A stretch of 64,000 nt of DNA. It comes from DASSUW01 sp963844405. GTDB lineage: Bacteria > Actinomycetota > Thermoleophilia > Solirubrobacterales > Solirubrobacteraceae. The notes under the pieces were generated by a model, which did not search any database, had not been told where the DNA came from, and was given only the letters and a program-made list of their open reading frames with translations. Positions 38,975 to 47,800 of this stretch are shown here, in pieces (within the stretch, counting starts at the first letter, position 1; every line of letters starts with the position of its first letter). The position numbers and the translations under genes were made by a program. The stretch lies in assembly GCA_963844405.1 (NCBI GenBank), contig CAWJNZ010000007.1:372001-436000 (forward strand), given 5' to 3'.

Positions 38975-41325
38975 ATGAAGAAGGTGTGGCTGTTGTTGCT
39001 GGCCGTGGTGCTCGTGAACGCGGGGGTGCTCGGCGTGCTCGCCGTCTCGGGCGGCGACGAGCCGCGCGAGTCCGCGATCCTCGCGGCGGCGGAGGGCGAG
39101 GCTGAGGGCGAAGAGGAAGAGGAGGAGGGCCTCGGCCCGGCCGAGCCGGACGACTACTTCCTCTTCCAGCGCTCGACGCGGGGCGAGCTGCCGAGCCGTG
39201 AGGCCTTCACGCGCGCCGTCCGCCAGGCACGCGCGCTCCGCGCCGCGACCCCGGCCGCCCAGCGCGGTCCGAGCTGGGCGCTCGAGGGGCCGACGAACAT
39301 CGGCGGCCGGCTCGTCGACCTCGTCGTCGACCGCACGCAGCAGAACACCGTCTACGTCGCGGCGGCGACCGGCGGCGTCTGGAAGTCGACCGACGCCGGC
39401 GGCACGCTCGAGCAGGCGTGGCCGGACGACGCCTCGCAGTCGATGGGCGCCATCGCCCAGGGCGCCGACGGCGCGATCTGGGCCGGCACGGGCGAGCTGA
39501 ACCCGGGCGGCGGCAGCATCACCTTCGGCGGCACCGGCGTCTACCGCTCCAGCGACGGCGGGCAGACCTGGCAGCAGCGCGGCCTCGACGACAGCGGCAC
39601 GACCGGGCGCATCGTCACGCACCCGACCGACCCGAACGTGATCTACGTCGCCGCCGGCGGCTCGCTCTTCACGCCGGGCGGCCAGCGCGGCATCTACAAG
39701 TCGACCGAACGGCGGCCGCATCTGGCGCCAGGTCCTCGCCCCGGAGACGCCGTTCACCGGCGGCGCCGACCTGGTCATGGACCCGCGCGACCCGAACCGC
39801 CTGTACGCGGCGATGTGGGACCACCGCCGCGAGCCGGACGTCCGCACCTACGGCGGCGTCGGCTCCGGTCTGTTCCGCACCGACGACGGCGGCGCGAGCT
39901 GGAAGCGGCTCGAGAACGTGGAGACCCTGACGACGCCGAGCGACACCACGGGCCTCGTGTCGCACGAGAGCCTTGGCCGCATCGGCGTCGCCCTCGCCCC
40001 GAGCAACCCCGACCGCGTCTACGTCATCACCACGGCGACCTTCGGTCAGGACAAGGGCTTCTACGTCTCCAACAACCGCGGCGAGTCCTTCAACACCGCG
40101 GCGCTGCCCGGCTCGCAGGGCGGCTTCGGCTGGTGGTTCGGGCGCATCTGGGTCGACCCGGCGAACGCCGATCACCTCTTCGTGGCCGGCGTGAACCTGC
40201 GCGAGTCGAGCAACGCGGGCCTGACCTGGGGCAACTCCGGCGGGCTGCACGCCGACCAGCACGCGATGGAGTGGGACGCGCGGGTGGCGAGGCGCGTCTA
40301 CGAGGGCAACGACGGCGGGCTCTACCGGTCCGACGCCAACGGCGCCACCCAGACCTGGACGAAGGCGACCTACGAGCCGTACACGCAGCACTACCAGGTC
40401 GAGGTGGCCGAGACCGACCCGTCGCGCATGACGGGCGGCACGCAGGACAACGGCTGCATCCGCTCGTGGAGGACGCCGTCGTGGAACGGCTACGGCTGCG
40501 GCGACGGCGAGTACGTCCCGATCGACTGGAGCAACCAGAACATCTACTACGGCTGCTCGCAGTACGGCGCCTGCCGCCGCTACACCGACACGGCGACCAC
40601 GACGACGAGCACGAACATCATGGACGGCGCGGCCTCGGTGCGCTGGAACTGGCACTCGCCGCTCGTGATCGACCCCAACGACCCGGCGGTCCTGTACTTC
40701 GGCGGCAACCAGCTCAACCGCTCGACCGACCGCGGTGACACGTGGACGGCGATCAGCCCGCCGCACCCGAACGACCTCACGGGGACGTTCGAGGACGGGC
40801 GCAACGACCCGATCTACCGCAACTGGGGCACGATCACGACCGTGGCCGTCTCCAAGAGCGATCCCGAGACGCTGTACGTCGGGACCGACACCGGGCGGCT
40901 GTGGAAGACGCACGACCTCGGCGCGACGTGGACCGAGTTCGTCGACGAGCGGCTCCCGAAGCGGTGGGTGACGCGCGTGGCGATCGACGAGAGCGACCCG
41001 GACACGGTGTACGCCACGTTCTCGGGCTTCCGCAGCGGCGAGGACGCCGCGCACGTCTACCGGACGACCGACGGCGGGGAGCGCTGGCAGAACATCAGCA
41101 CGCAACCTGCCGAACGCCCCGGTCAACGACGTCGTGCTCGACGGCGACGACGTGTACGTGGGTTCCGACGTCGGCGTGTTCACGCTCCGCGACCACAGCG
41201 TGGCGTGGCGGCCGGTGGGTTCCGGCCTGCCGCTGGCGCCGGTGCTCGACCTGCGCCTGCACGGGCCGTCGGACACGCTCTTCGCCGGCACGTTCGGCCG
41301 CAGCGTCTGGACGGTGGGCCTCTGA
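38975..41325 (+). pseudogene. BNR/VPS10-like propeller protein, two frameshifts
   Basis: Corrected length 782. N-terminal signal or membrane anchor (1-26), an acidic Glu run (about 43-53), then at least nine Asp-box/BNR repeats (GVWKSTDAGGT, VYRSSDGGQTWQQ, GLFRTDDGGASWKRL, LWKTHDLGATWTEF, VYRTTDGGERW), as in sortilin-like and sialidase-like propellers that bind glycans or peptides outside the cell. One extra base near 39708 (within ACCGAAC) and another near 41105 shift the frame; each half reads on perfectly in the next frame. It directly precedes a sugar-type ABC importer. Marked pseudogene for the two frameshifts, which may be sequence errors. Confidence 0.8.
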
Positions 41326-42128
41326 GAGCCCTCGGTGCGGCGCTCGTCTCGGCGCTCCTGTCGGTGCCGGTGGCCATCATGGTCCTCGGTGCCCTCCACG
41401 CGCCGGGCGAGCCGCCGCCCGTGGGCCTCGAGCTCGTGCCGGAGGAGCCTTCGGTCGCCGCCTTCGAGCGGGCGGCCGACCTCGTGCCGCTCTGGCGCCA
41501 GCTGCTCAACTCGCTGACCGTGGTGGCGATCGCCGTCCCCGTGACCGTTTTCGTGGCGTCCATGACCGGGTTCGCCATGAGCCGGCTGCGGGGCCGGTGG
41601 CACGCCGTCGCGGTCGGCTTCACGCTCGTGTGCCTGACGATCCCGCTCGCCGCCCTGTGGGTGCCGCGCTTCGCGCTGTTCCGCTCGCTCGGGGTGCTCG
41701 ACACCTACGTGCCGCTGATCGCGCCGGCGCTGGTGGGGACGTCGCCGCTGCTCGTGCTGCTCTGCTACTGGAGCGCGCGCGGGCTGCAGGACGACCTCGT
41801 CGACGCGGCGCGCCTGGCCGGCATGGGCCCGCTGCGCGTCTGGTGGCACGTCGCCGTCCCGCTCACGCGGCCGACCCTGCTCGCGGTCGCCGCGCTGGCC
41901 TTCGTGGCGCACTGGAGCAACTTCGTCGAGCCGCTGCTCTACCTCTTCGACACCGCGAAGGCGACGCTGCCGATCGGCCTCAGCAGCCTGCGCCAGCTCG
42001 GGCCGACCGACGTGCCGGTCCTGCTGGCGGGGGCGCTGATCGCCACGGTGCCGCCGGTGCTGGCCTTCGCGCTGGCCCAGCGCGCCGTGCTCGCCCCGGC
42101 GCGCGAGGCGGACTGGATCGGGCGGTGA
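41322..42128 (+). CDS. ABC importer permease, MalG type
   Basis: The 268-residue product has six predicted helices and the CUT1 EAA loop, here VDAARLAGMGPLRVWWHVAVPLTRP, with the conserved Gly at position 3 of GMGPL. It would be one of the two permeases of a carbohydrate importer. No ATG, GTG or TTG keeps the first helix: the frame begins with CTG at 41322 (CTGA overlap with the previous stop). GTG 41364 would lose most of helix 1. Its TGA overlaps the GTG of the binding protein gene. Confidence 0.85.
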   Translation: MRALGAALVSALLSVPVAIMVLGALHAPGEPPPVGLELVPEEPSVAAFERAADLVPLWRQLLNSLTVVAIAVPVTVFVASMTGFAMSRLRGRWHAVAVGFTLVCLTIPLAALWVPRFALFRSLGVLDTYVPLIAPALVGTSPLLVLLCYWSARGLQDDLVDAARLAGMGPLRVWWHVAVPLTRPTLLAVAALAFVAHWSNFVEPLLYLFDTAKATLPIGLSSLRQLGPTDVPVLLAGALIATVPPVLAFALAQRAVLAPAREADWIGR

Positions 42129-43347
42129 GGCGGCTCGTCCTCGTGTTGGCGCTCGCGCTCGCCGGCTGCGGGTCGGACGGCGCGAGCGGCGGCGGGGGGT
42201 CCGCGATCACCTTCCAGGTCACCGGCGATCCTGAGGAGACGCGCGTCTACCGCGAGCTGGCCTCGACTCTACCAGCGCCAGACGGGCCGCACCGTCGAGG
42301 TCGTCGAGGTGCCCGAGCGGGACATCCACATCGCCAAGCTCACGACGAGCCTGTCGGCCGGCCGCGCTCCGGACGTCTTCCTCCTCAACTACCGCAACAT
42401 GGGCGGCTTCGCCGCACGGGGGGCGATCGAGGCGGCCCGCGGCACGAGGATCGAGGTCGCGCGCGACGACTTCTACCCCCTGCCGCTGGAGGCGTTCGAG
42501 TTCGACGGCGAGCTGCAGTGCGTGCCGCAGAACGCGTCGAGCCTGGTCGTCTACTACAACGCCGACGTCTTCCGCGCGGCGGGCGTCCGCGGCCCGGCCG
42601 CTCGTGGACCTACGACGAGTTCGCCGCGGCGGCGCGCCGGCTGACCGTCGACGGGCGCCACGGCGTCGGGCATCGACGTCAGCCTGATCCGCACGGCGCC
42701 GTGGATCTGGGGCGCCGGCGGCGAGCTGGTCGACGACGAGACAGCGCCCGACGCGGCTGACGTTCGACACGCCGGAGGGCCGGCGCGGGCTCGAGCGGCT
42801 CCTGGCGCTGCGGCGCAACGGGTGGTCGCCGAGCGCCGACGAGGCCGACGCCCGGCCGGTCGACGAGCGGTTCCTCGACGGCAGCGTGGCGATGCTGCTG
42901 TCCTCGCGCCGCGACGTGCCGCTCCTGCGCACGATCACCGACTTCGAGTGGGACGTGGCGCCGTTCCCGACCGACGTCGAGCCGGCGAGCGTGCTCCACT
43001 CCGACGGCTTCTGCGTGGCCGCCGGCGGCGACGTGGAGGCGGCCTGGGACTGGGTCCAGTTCGCGCTCGGGCGCGAGGGGCAGGAGGTGCTCGCGCGCTC
43101 GGGCCGCAGCGTGCCCTCGCTGCGAGCGGTGGCCGAGTCGCCGGCCTTCCTCGACCCCGGCGAATCGCCCGCGCGCTCGCAGGTGTTCCTCGACGCGCTC
43201 GAGCACATGCACCGCCTGCCGACGACGAAGAACTGGACCGCGCTCGAGGAGCGCGCCGACGCGATCCTGGAGGAGCTCTACTACGGCCGGCTCGGGCTCG
43301 ACGAGGCGCTCGATCGCCTGGCGCGCGAGACGGACGGCCAGTTCTGA
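42125..43347 (+). pseudogene. sugar ABC transporter substrate-binding lipoprotein, four frameshifts
   Basis: Starts from GTG with a lipoprotein signal, VLALALAGCGS. After correction it is 406 residues, normal for family 1 binding proteins: LTTSLSAGRAPDVFLLNYR, QCVPQNASSLVVYYNADVF, SWTYDEFAAAARRLT, PWIWGAGGELVDD, and the C half DGFCVAAGGDVEAAWDWVQFAL. Single-base changes: extra base near 42270, missing base near 42593, extra bases near 42673 and 42749. The product would carry the imported sugar to the permeases. Four indels in 500 bases in an otherwise intact operon point to poor sequence quality or very recent decay. Confidence 0.8.
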
Positions 43348-43426
43348 GCCCGGATCCACCGATCCCCGCGGCGCCTCGCCGCCGTGGCCGTTCGCCAGAG
43401 ACACGGGTCATCGGTGGATCCGGGCT
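43347..43426. repeat. 17-bp perfect inverted repeat between binding protein and ATPase genes
   Basis: AGCCCGGATCCACCGAT (43347-43363) pairs perfectly with 43410-43426. Inside is a second hairpin GCGGCG-CCT-CGCCGC (43368-43382). The left arm begins at the last base of the binding-protein stop codon and the right arm contains the putative CTG start of the ATPase gene (43425). In mRNA this would form a strong stem covering the next start, as in operons where the binding protein is made in excess. Confidence 0.75.
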
Positions 43427-44399
43427 GAGCGCGGCGCTCGAGCTCGAGGGGGTCGCGACCGCCCATGCCCTTCGCGGCGTCGACCTCTCGGTGCGTCCGG
43501 GTGAGCTGATGGCGGTGCTCGGCCCGTCGGGCGCGGGCAAGTCGACGCTCCTGCGGGCGATCGCGGGGTTGGAACGGCTGGCGGGGGGCCGGGTGGCGAT
43601 CGACGGCGCCGACCAGGCCTCGGTGGCGCCGGCGCGCCGCGGGGTGGCGATGGTCTTCCAGAGCTTCGCCCTGTTCCCGCACCTGTCGGTCGAGCGCAAC
43701 ATCGCCTTCGGGCTGCGGGCGCGCCGGGAGTCGGTGGCGCACGTCGTGGACACGGCCCGCTCGCTCGGCCTCGAGCCGCTGCTCGACCGGCGACCGGGCG
43801 AGCTGTCGGGCGGCGAGCGCCAGCGGGTGGCGCTCGCCCGCGCGCTGGTCGCCGACCCGCGCGTGCTGCTGCTCGACGAGCCGCTCTCGAACCTCGACGC
43901 GCAGCTGCGCGCCGGCGCGCGGACGGAGATCAGGCGGGTTCAGGAGCGGGCCGGGGTGACGACGCTGCACGTGACGCACGACCAGGACGAGGCGCTCGCG
44001 CTCGGGCATCGCGTGGCGGTGCTGCACGAGGGGCGGGTGGTGCAGGTGGGCACGCCGGACGAGCTGTGGGAGCGGCCGGCCAGCACGTGGATCGCGCGCT
44101 TCGTCGGGACGCCGCCGATGAACATCGTCCGCGCGCCGCTCCCCGGCCTCGAGGCGCCCGACGGCATCATCGGGTTCCGCGCCGAGGACGTCACGGTCCG
44201 CCCCGGCGAGTCGTCGCTGGTGTTCGAGCTTGCCGAGCGGGTCGGCGCGCTGCGCCTGTGGCACCTGCGGGCCGGCGAGGACGCGGTGATCGTGCGCGCG
44301 CCGGACGGCTCGGTTCCGGCCTCCGGCACGCCCGTGCGCGTCTCGGTGCCGCCCGCCGCGGTGCGGCGCTTCGACGATTCCGGGCGGGCGATCGCGTGA
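43425..44399 (+). CDS. ABC importer ATP-binding protein, MalK/UgpC type
   Basis: The 324-residue product has Walker A GPSGAGKST, Q-loop VFQSFALFPHL, signature LSGGERQRVALARAL, Walker B VLLLDEPLSNLD and H-loop HVTHDQDEALAL, plus a C-terminal TOBE/OB region (about 235-324) typical of sugar importers. No ATG/GTG/TTG is available upstream; CTG at 43425 gives the normal N terminus (SAALELEGVATAHALRG) and lies inside the inverted repeat. It follows the binding-protein gene and overlaps the next permease gene as GTGA (44396-44399). Confidence 0.9.
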   Translation: MSAALELEGVATAHALRGVDLSVRPGELMAVLGPSGAGKSTLLRAIAGLERLAGGRVAIDGADQASVAPARRGVAMVFQSFALFPHLSVERNIAFGLRARRESVAHVVDTARSLGLEPLLDRRPGELSGGERQRVALARALVADPRVLLLDEPLSNLDAQLRAGARTEIRRVQERAGVTTLHVTHDQDEALALGHRVAVLHEGRVVQVGTPDELWERPASTWIARFVGTPPMNIVRAPLPGLEAPDGIIGFRAEDVTVRPGESSLVFELAERVGALRLWHLRAGEDAVIVRAPDGSVPASGTPVRVSVPPAAVRRFDDSGRAIA

Positions 44400-45259
44400 G
44401 CGAGCGGCGCCAGCTGCTCCTCATGCTGGGCCCCTACGCGGCCGGCGCGCTGCTGCTCTTCGTCATCCCCGCGCAGCTCTCGCTGGCGCTCGCCATGACC
44501 GACGCCGACCTCGTCACCACGCCGCGCTTCGTCGGCTTCGACAACCTGCGGGCGCTCACCGAGGACCCCTTCTTCGGAGAGGTGGTGTGGCGCTCGGCGT
44601 TGTTCGTCGCGCTCGCCGTTCCCCTGCGGCTCGCGATGGCGACCGGCTTCGCGCTGCTCCTCCACACGCGCTTCCGTGGCGTGGGCGCGGCGCGGACGGC
44701 GGTCTTCGTGCCCAGCGTCATTCCCGACACCGCCTGGGCGCTGGTCTGGCTGTTCCTCCTCAACCCGCTCTATGGGCCGATCAACGCGCTGATCGGGCCG
44801 GTCTCTTGGTTCTCGGACGGCGACGCGGCGTTCGCGGCGATCGTCCTCATGTTCGCCTTCACCGTCGGCGAGTCGTTCATCGTCGCGCTCGCCGCGCGGC
44901 AGGAGCTGCCGGCCGAGCTGTACGGCGTCGCCCGGCTCGAGGGCGCCGGCGCGTGGTACGTGCTGCGGGTCGTGACGCTGCCGCTGATGGCGCCGGTGCT
45001 GCTGCTGCTCGCCACGCGCGACGTCGCGGTCAGCCTCCAGGCCACGTTCACCGCGGTCTACATGCTCACCGACGGCGGGCCGGACCGCGCGACGCTGCTG
45101 CTCCCCATCTATGCGTTCGACAAGGGCTTCGAGCAGTTCCAGTACGGCTACGCGAGCGCGATGATGCTGCTCGTCTTCCTCGGCTGCCTCGCCCTCGCGC
45201 TGCTCCAGTACCTGGTGGTACGGCGCTGGCGGCTGGGGCTCACTGGCAGCGGACGCTGA
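44396..45259 (+). CDS. ABC importer permease, MalF type
   Basis: The 287-residue product has six predicted helices and an EAA loop with YGVARLEGAGAWYVLRVVTLPLM. With the MalG-type permease, binding protein and ATPase it completes a CUT1 carbohydrate importer; the order permease G, binding protein, ATPase, permease F is not the usual one. GTG start with GTGA overlap. The 3' end overlaps the convergent CARDB gene by 20 bases. Substrate unknown; the preceding propeller protein might capture it. Confidence 0.9.
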   Translation: MSERRQLLLMLGPYAAGALLLFVIPAQLSLALAMTDADLVTTPRFVGFDNLRALTEDPFFGEVVWRSALFVALAVPLRLAMATGFALLLHTRFRGVGAARTAVFVPSVIPDTAWALVWLFLLNPLYGPINALIGPVSWFSDGDAAFAAIVLMFAFTVGESFIVALAARQELPAELYGVARLEGAGAWYVLRVVTLPLMAPVLLLLATRDVAVSLQATFTAVYMLTDGGPDRATLLLPIYAFDKGFEQFQYGYASAMMLLVFLGCLALALLQYLVVRRWRLGLTGSGR

Positions 45260-45930
45260 GCTCGTTGTCGCCCTCGTTGCGCTCGTCGACGAGGTCGAGC
45301 GGGTCGACCGTCGCCGTCATCACGTGGCCGGGCTCGCACTGCGGCCCGGTCGGCCTCGATCCAGCGCTCCTCGCCGGGCTCGAGGCTGTCGACCACGATC
45401 GGGGCGAGGCCGGTGATCGCCACGTCGAAGGTCCCGCTCTCGCTGCGGCCGCGGTTGGCGACGAGGACGAGGTAGCGGCCGCCGGGCTCGATCAGCAGCT
45501 CGCGCGGGCGCAGGTTCGGGCGGTGGTCGGGCTGCCAGCAGGCGCGCGAGCGTCGCGTCGCCCGCGCGACCGTGCGCCCGTCCGCGTCGAGCCAGCGGAA
45601 GCGCACGACGGCGCGGTAGTACGACGGCCCGGTCAGGTTGTTGACGTTGCGCTCGGAGATGAAGCGGGTCGTCCCCGGGTCGGCGCCGCGCCAGCCGCCC
45701 AGCTCGGGAGCGGCGACCCGTCGCCACGCCCGGCCCGGCCTGCGGGCCTCGAGGCCCCAGCGAAGCCGCATCCGCTCGGACCCGGCGACCAGCTCCATCC
45801 GCGCCTCGAAGGACGCGCTGCGCTCGCTCGGCGCGCACCTGGTCAGCGTCACGCCGCTCGTCGCCGTCGCAGCCGCCGAGGCGGGCACGACCAGCAGGGC
45901 AAGCGCGGCGATGAGGGCCGAACGCATCAT
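45240..45930 (-). CDS. secreted CARDB-domain protein, one frameshift
   Basis: Signal peptide 1-20 (MMRSALIAALALLVVPASAA), then a beta domain of about 100 residues and a CARDB domain (RPNLRPRELLIEPGGRYLVL, VANRGRSESGTFDVAI, LEPGEERWIEADG). Near 45348 one extra base breaks the frame; without it the chain continues as PQCEPGHVMTATVDPLDLVDERNEGDNELSVRCQ-type CARDB C terminus (landmark residues only) to the stop at 45240, total 229. It ends inside the last 20 bases of the permease gene. Role unknown, probably cell-surface. Confidence 0.7.
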
Positions 45931-46005
45931 CGGCCCCCCATAACGCCTCAGACCGGCGCGAGTTTCGGCAGCGAAGCGGTTACGGGGCCCGGATGGCCCC
46001 CGTTC

Positions 46006-46028
46006 GCATCCGAGCGCCGGCCGGATGC
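46006..46028 (-). terminator. hairpin terminator candidate after ETF-QO
   Basis: GCATCCG (46006-46012) and CGGATGC (46022-46028) form a 7-bp stem with a 9-base loop, 16 bases after the ETF-QO stop on the minus strand. A second stem GGGGCC/GGCCCC lies just beyond (about 45984-46000). No U run follows; GC-rich hairpins without U runs are proposed terminators in actinobacteria, so this is tentative. Confidence 0.35.
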
Positions 46029-46044
46029 CGGCAAGGGGTACCCC

Positions 46045-47739
46045 CTACGTGACCTGGTACATCGGCCCGTCGCCGCCCTCCGGCGGCGTCAGGCGGCCGC
46101 CCTTGGCGGTGATCGCGCCGCACTGCACGCAGTTCGACGGGTTCACGATCAGGTCGACGCGCCCGTTGTCCGGCGCGTCCTCGGGGATCTCGTAGACGCC
46201 GGCCGGGCACATCCACGTCCACGCCTCGGCGACCTCGCGCGGCACCCGCCTCTGGATCCGGATGTGGCTCGGCGCGTCGTCGCGCGTCGCGTTGCCGGTC
46301 AGGAAGACGCCCGACAGCTTGTCGAAGACGTACTTGCCGTCCGGCTTCGGATAGCGCTCGTGGCGGTTCGAGGCCTCGACCGGGCTCTCGGCGTCGCGAT
46401 GCGTCGGCCAGTGGCCGCCCGGGAAGCGGCCCTTCGTGACGACCATCGCGTTGGTGATGGCGCCGCCGACGATCAGGCCCTTGCCGAACGGCTGCTTCAT
46501 GTTGCGCGACTGCCAGAGGTCCGTGCCGATCTCCGAGTCGTAGACCGCCTCCTCGTACGCCGAGAAGTCGGTCGAGCCGCTCTTGAGCTGCCGGTAGATC
46601 GTCTCGGCCGCCAGCATCCCCGAGCGGATCGCGTAGTGGATGCCCTTCAGGCGCGGCACGTTGACCATGCCGGCGGAGTCGCCGCAGATGACCATGCCGG
46701 GCGCGTGCAGCTTGGGCATCGCCCAGTAGCCGCCCTCGGGGATCGCCTTCGCGCCCCAGGCCACCCGCTTGCCGTTGCCGAGGATCTTGCGGACGAGCGG
46801 GTGGAGCTTGAACTCCTGCAGGACGTCGTGGACGGAGAGCCGCGCGTCCGTGTGGTCGAGCCCGACCACGAAGCCGATCGAGACCTTGGGCGTCTCGCCC
46901 TCGCGGTTCATGCCGTAGATCCAGGAGCCGCCGAACTCCTTCCACTTGGCGCCCGGACGCAGCGGCCAGCCCAGCGTGTGGACGACCTTGTGGAACGGCT
47001 GCTCGACCTCCCACACCTCCTTGACGCCGAGCGCCCACACCTGCGGGTCCTTCGCCGCGAGGTCGAGGCCCTTCAGAGCGGCGCCGGTGAGATGTCCCCA
47101 GCACCCCTCGGCGAGCACGGTCGCCTTCGCGACGACGTCGGAGCCCGGCTCGAAGTTCGACTTCTCGCCGCCCTCCTTGTCGCGCCCCTTGTCGCCGGTG
47201 CGCAGCCCGCGCACGACCCCGTCCTCGACCAGCAGCTTGTGGCCGGTGGTCTCGGTGAGGATGTACGCGCCCGCCTCCTCGGCCTTCTCGGCGAGCCAGC
47301 GGTTGAGCTCGGCCAGCGCCACCACGTGGTTGCCGTGGTTGCGGAACGGCGGCGGCGTCGGCTTCAGCGGCACCGCGCGCTTGCCGTTGAGCATGAAGTA
47401 GACGGTCTCGCCCTCGACCGGGCCGTAGGTCGGCCACGAGTCGTCGTCGGGGAACAGCTCCTTGATCGCCGACGGGTTCATGACCGCGCCGGAGAGCTGG
47501 TGCGCGCCGGCGGCCTTGCCCTTCTCGATGACCGCCACCGGCACCTCGCCGAGCTGCTCGGTGAGGTCGGGATCGTCCTCGAGCAGCTGCAGCAGCCGGA
47601 TCGCGCAGGCGAGCCCCGCCTGCCCGCCGCCCACGATGGCGACGCCGACCTCGATCCGCTCGTCCTCGGGGTCGGTCGGCGCGCCGATGAACTCGTCCGC
47701 CGAGTCGACGGGCGGCGGGAACTCGCTGGGCGCGTGCAC
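46045..47739 (-). CDS. electron-transfer flavoprotein-ubiquinone oxidoreductase (ETF-QO)
   Basis: Membrane-associated FAD/Fe-S protein that takes electrons from EtfAB to the quinone pool. The 564-residue product has the FAD Rossmann motif VAIVGGGQAGLACAIRLL (about 32-49), the second FAD site MVICGDSAGMVNVPRLKGIHYAI, and the C-terminal ferredoxin-like part. Cys511 (CPAG), Cys537 and Cys540 (NCVQC) match the Fe-S ligands, but the fourth, usually just after (xTCD), is missing: the chain runs GAITAKGGRLTPP. GTG start. It follows etfA by 61 bases on the same strand. Confidence 0.93.
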   Translation of the reverse strand: MHAPSEFPPPVDSADEFIGAPTDPEDERIEVGVAIVGGGQAGLACAIRLLQLLEDDPDLTEQLGEVPVAVIEKGKAAGAHQLSGAVMNPSAIKELFPDDDSWPTYGPVEGETVYFMLNGKRAVPLKPTPPPFRNHGNHVVALAELNRWLAEKAEEAGAYILTETTGHKLLVEDGVVRGLRTGDKGRDKEGGEKSNFEPGSDVVAKATVLAEGCWGHLTGAALKGLDLAAKDPQVWALGVKEVWEVEQPFHKVVHTLGWPLRPGAKWKEFGGSWIYGMNREGETPKVSIGFVVGLDHTDARLSVHDVLQEFKLHPLVRKILGNGKRVAWGAKAIPEGGYWAMPKLHAPGMVICGDSAGMVNVPRLKGIHYAIRSGMLAAETIYRQLKSGSTDFSAYEEAVYDSEIGTDLWQSRNMKQPFGKGLIVGGAITNAMVVTKGRFPGGHWPTHRDAESPVEASNRHERYPKPDGKYVFDKLSGVFLTGNATRDDAPSHIRIQRRVPREVAEAWTWMCPAGVYEIPEDAPDNGRVDLIVNPSNCVQCGAITAKGGRLTPPEGGDGPMYQVT

Positions 47740-47800
47740 TAGTGGTCACTCCCGTAATCAGCGGCCGATCCAAGGGTGTCGGGGGTTGCGGGAGTGGCCA

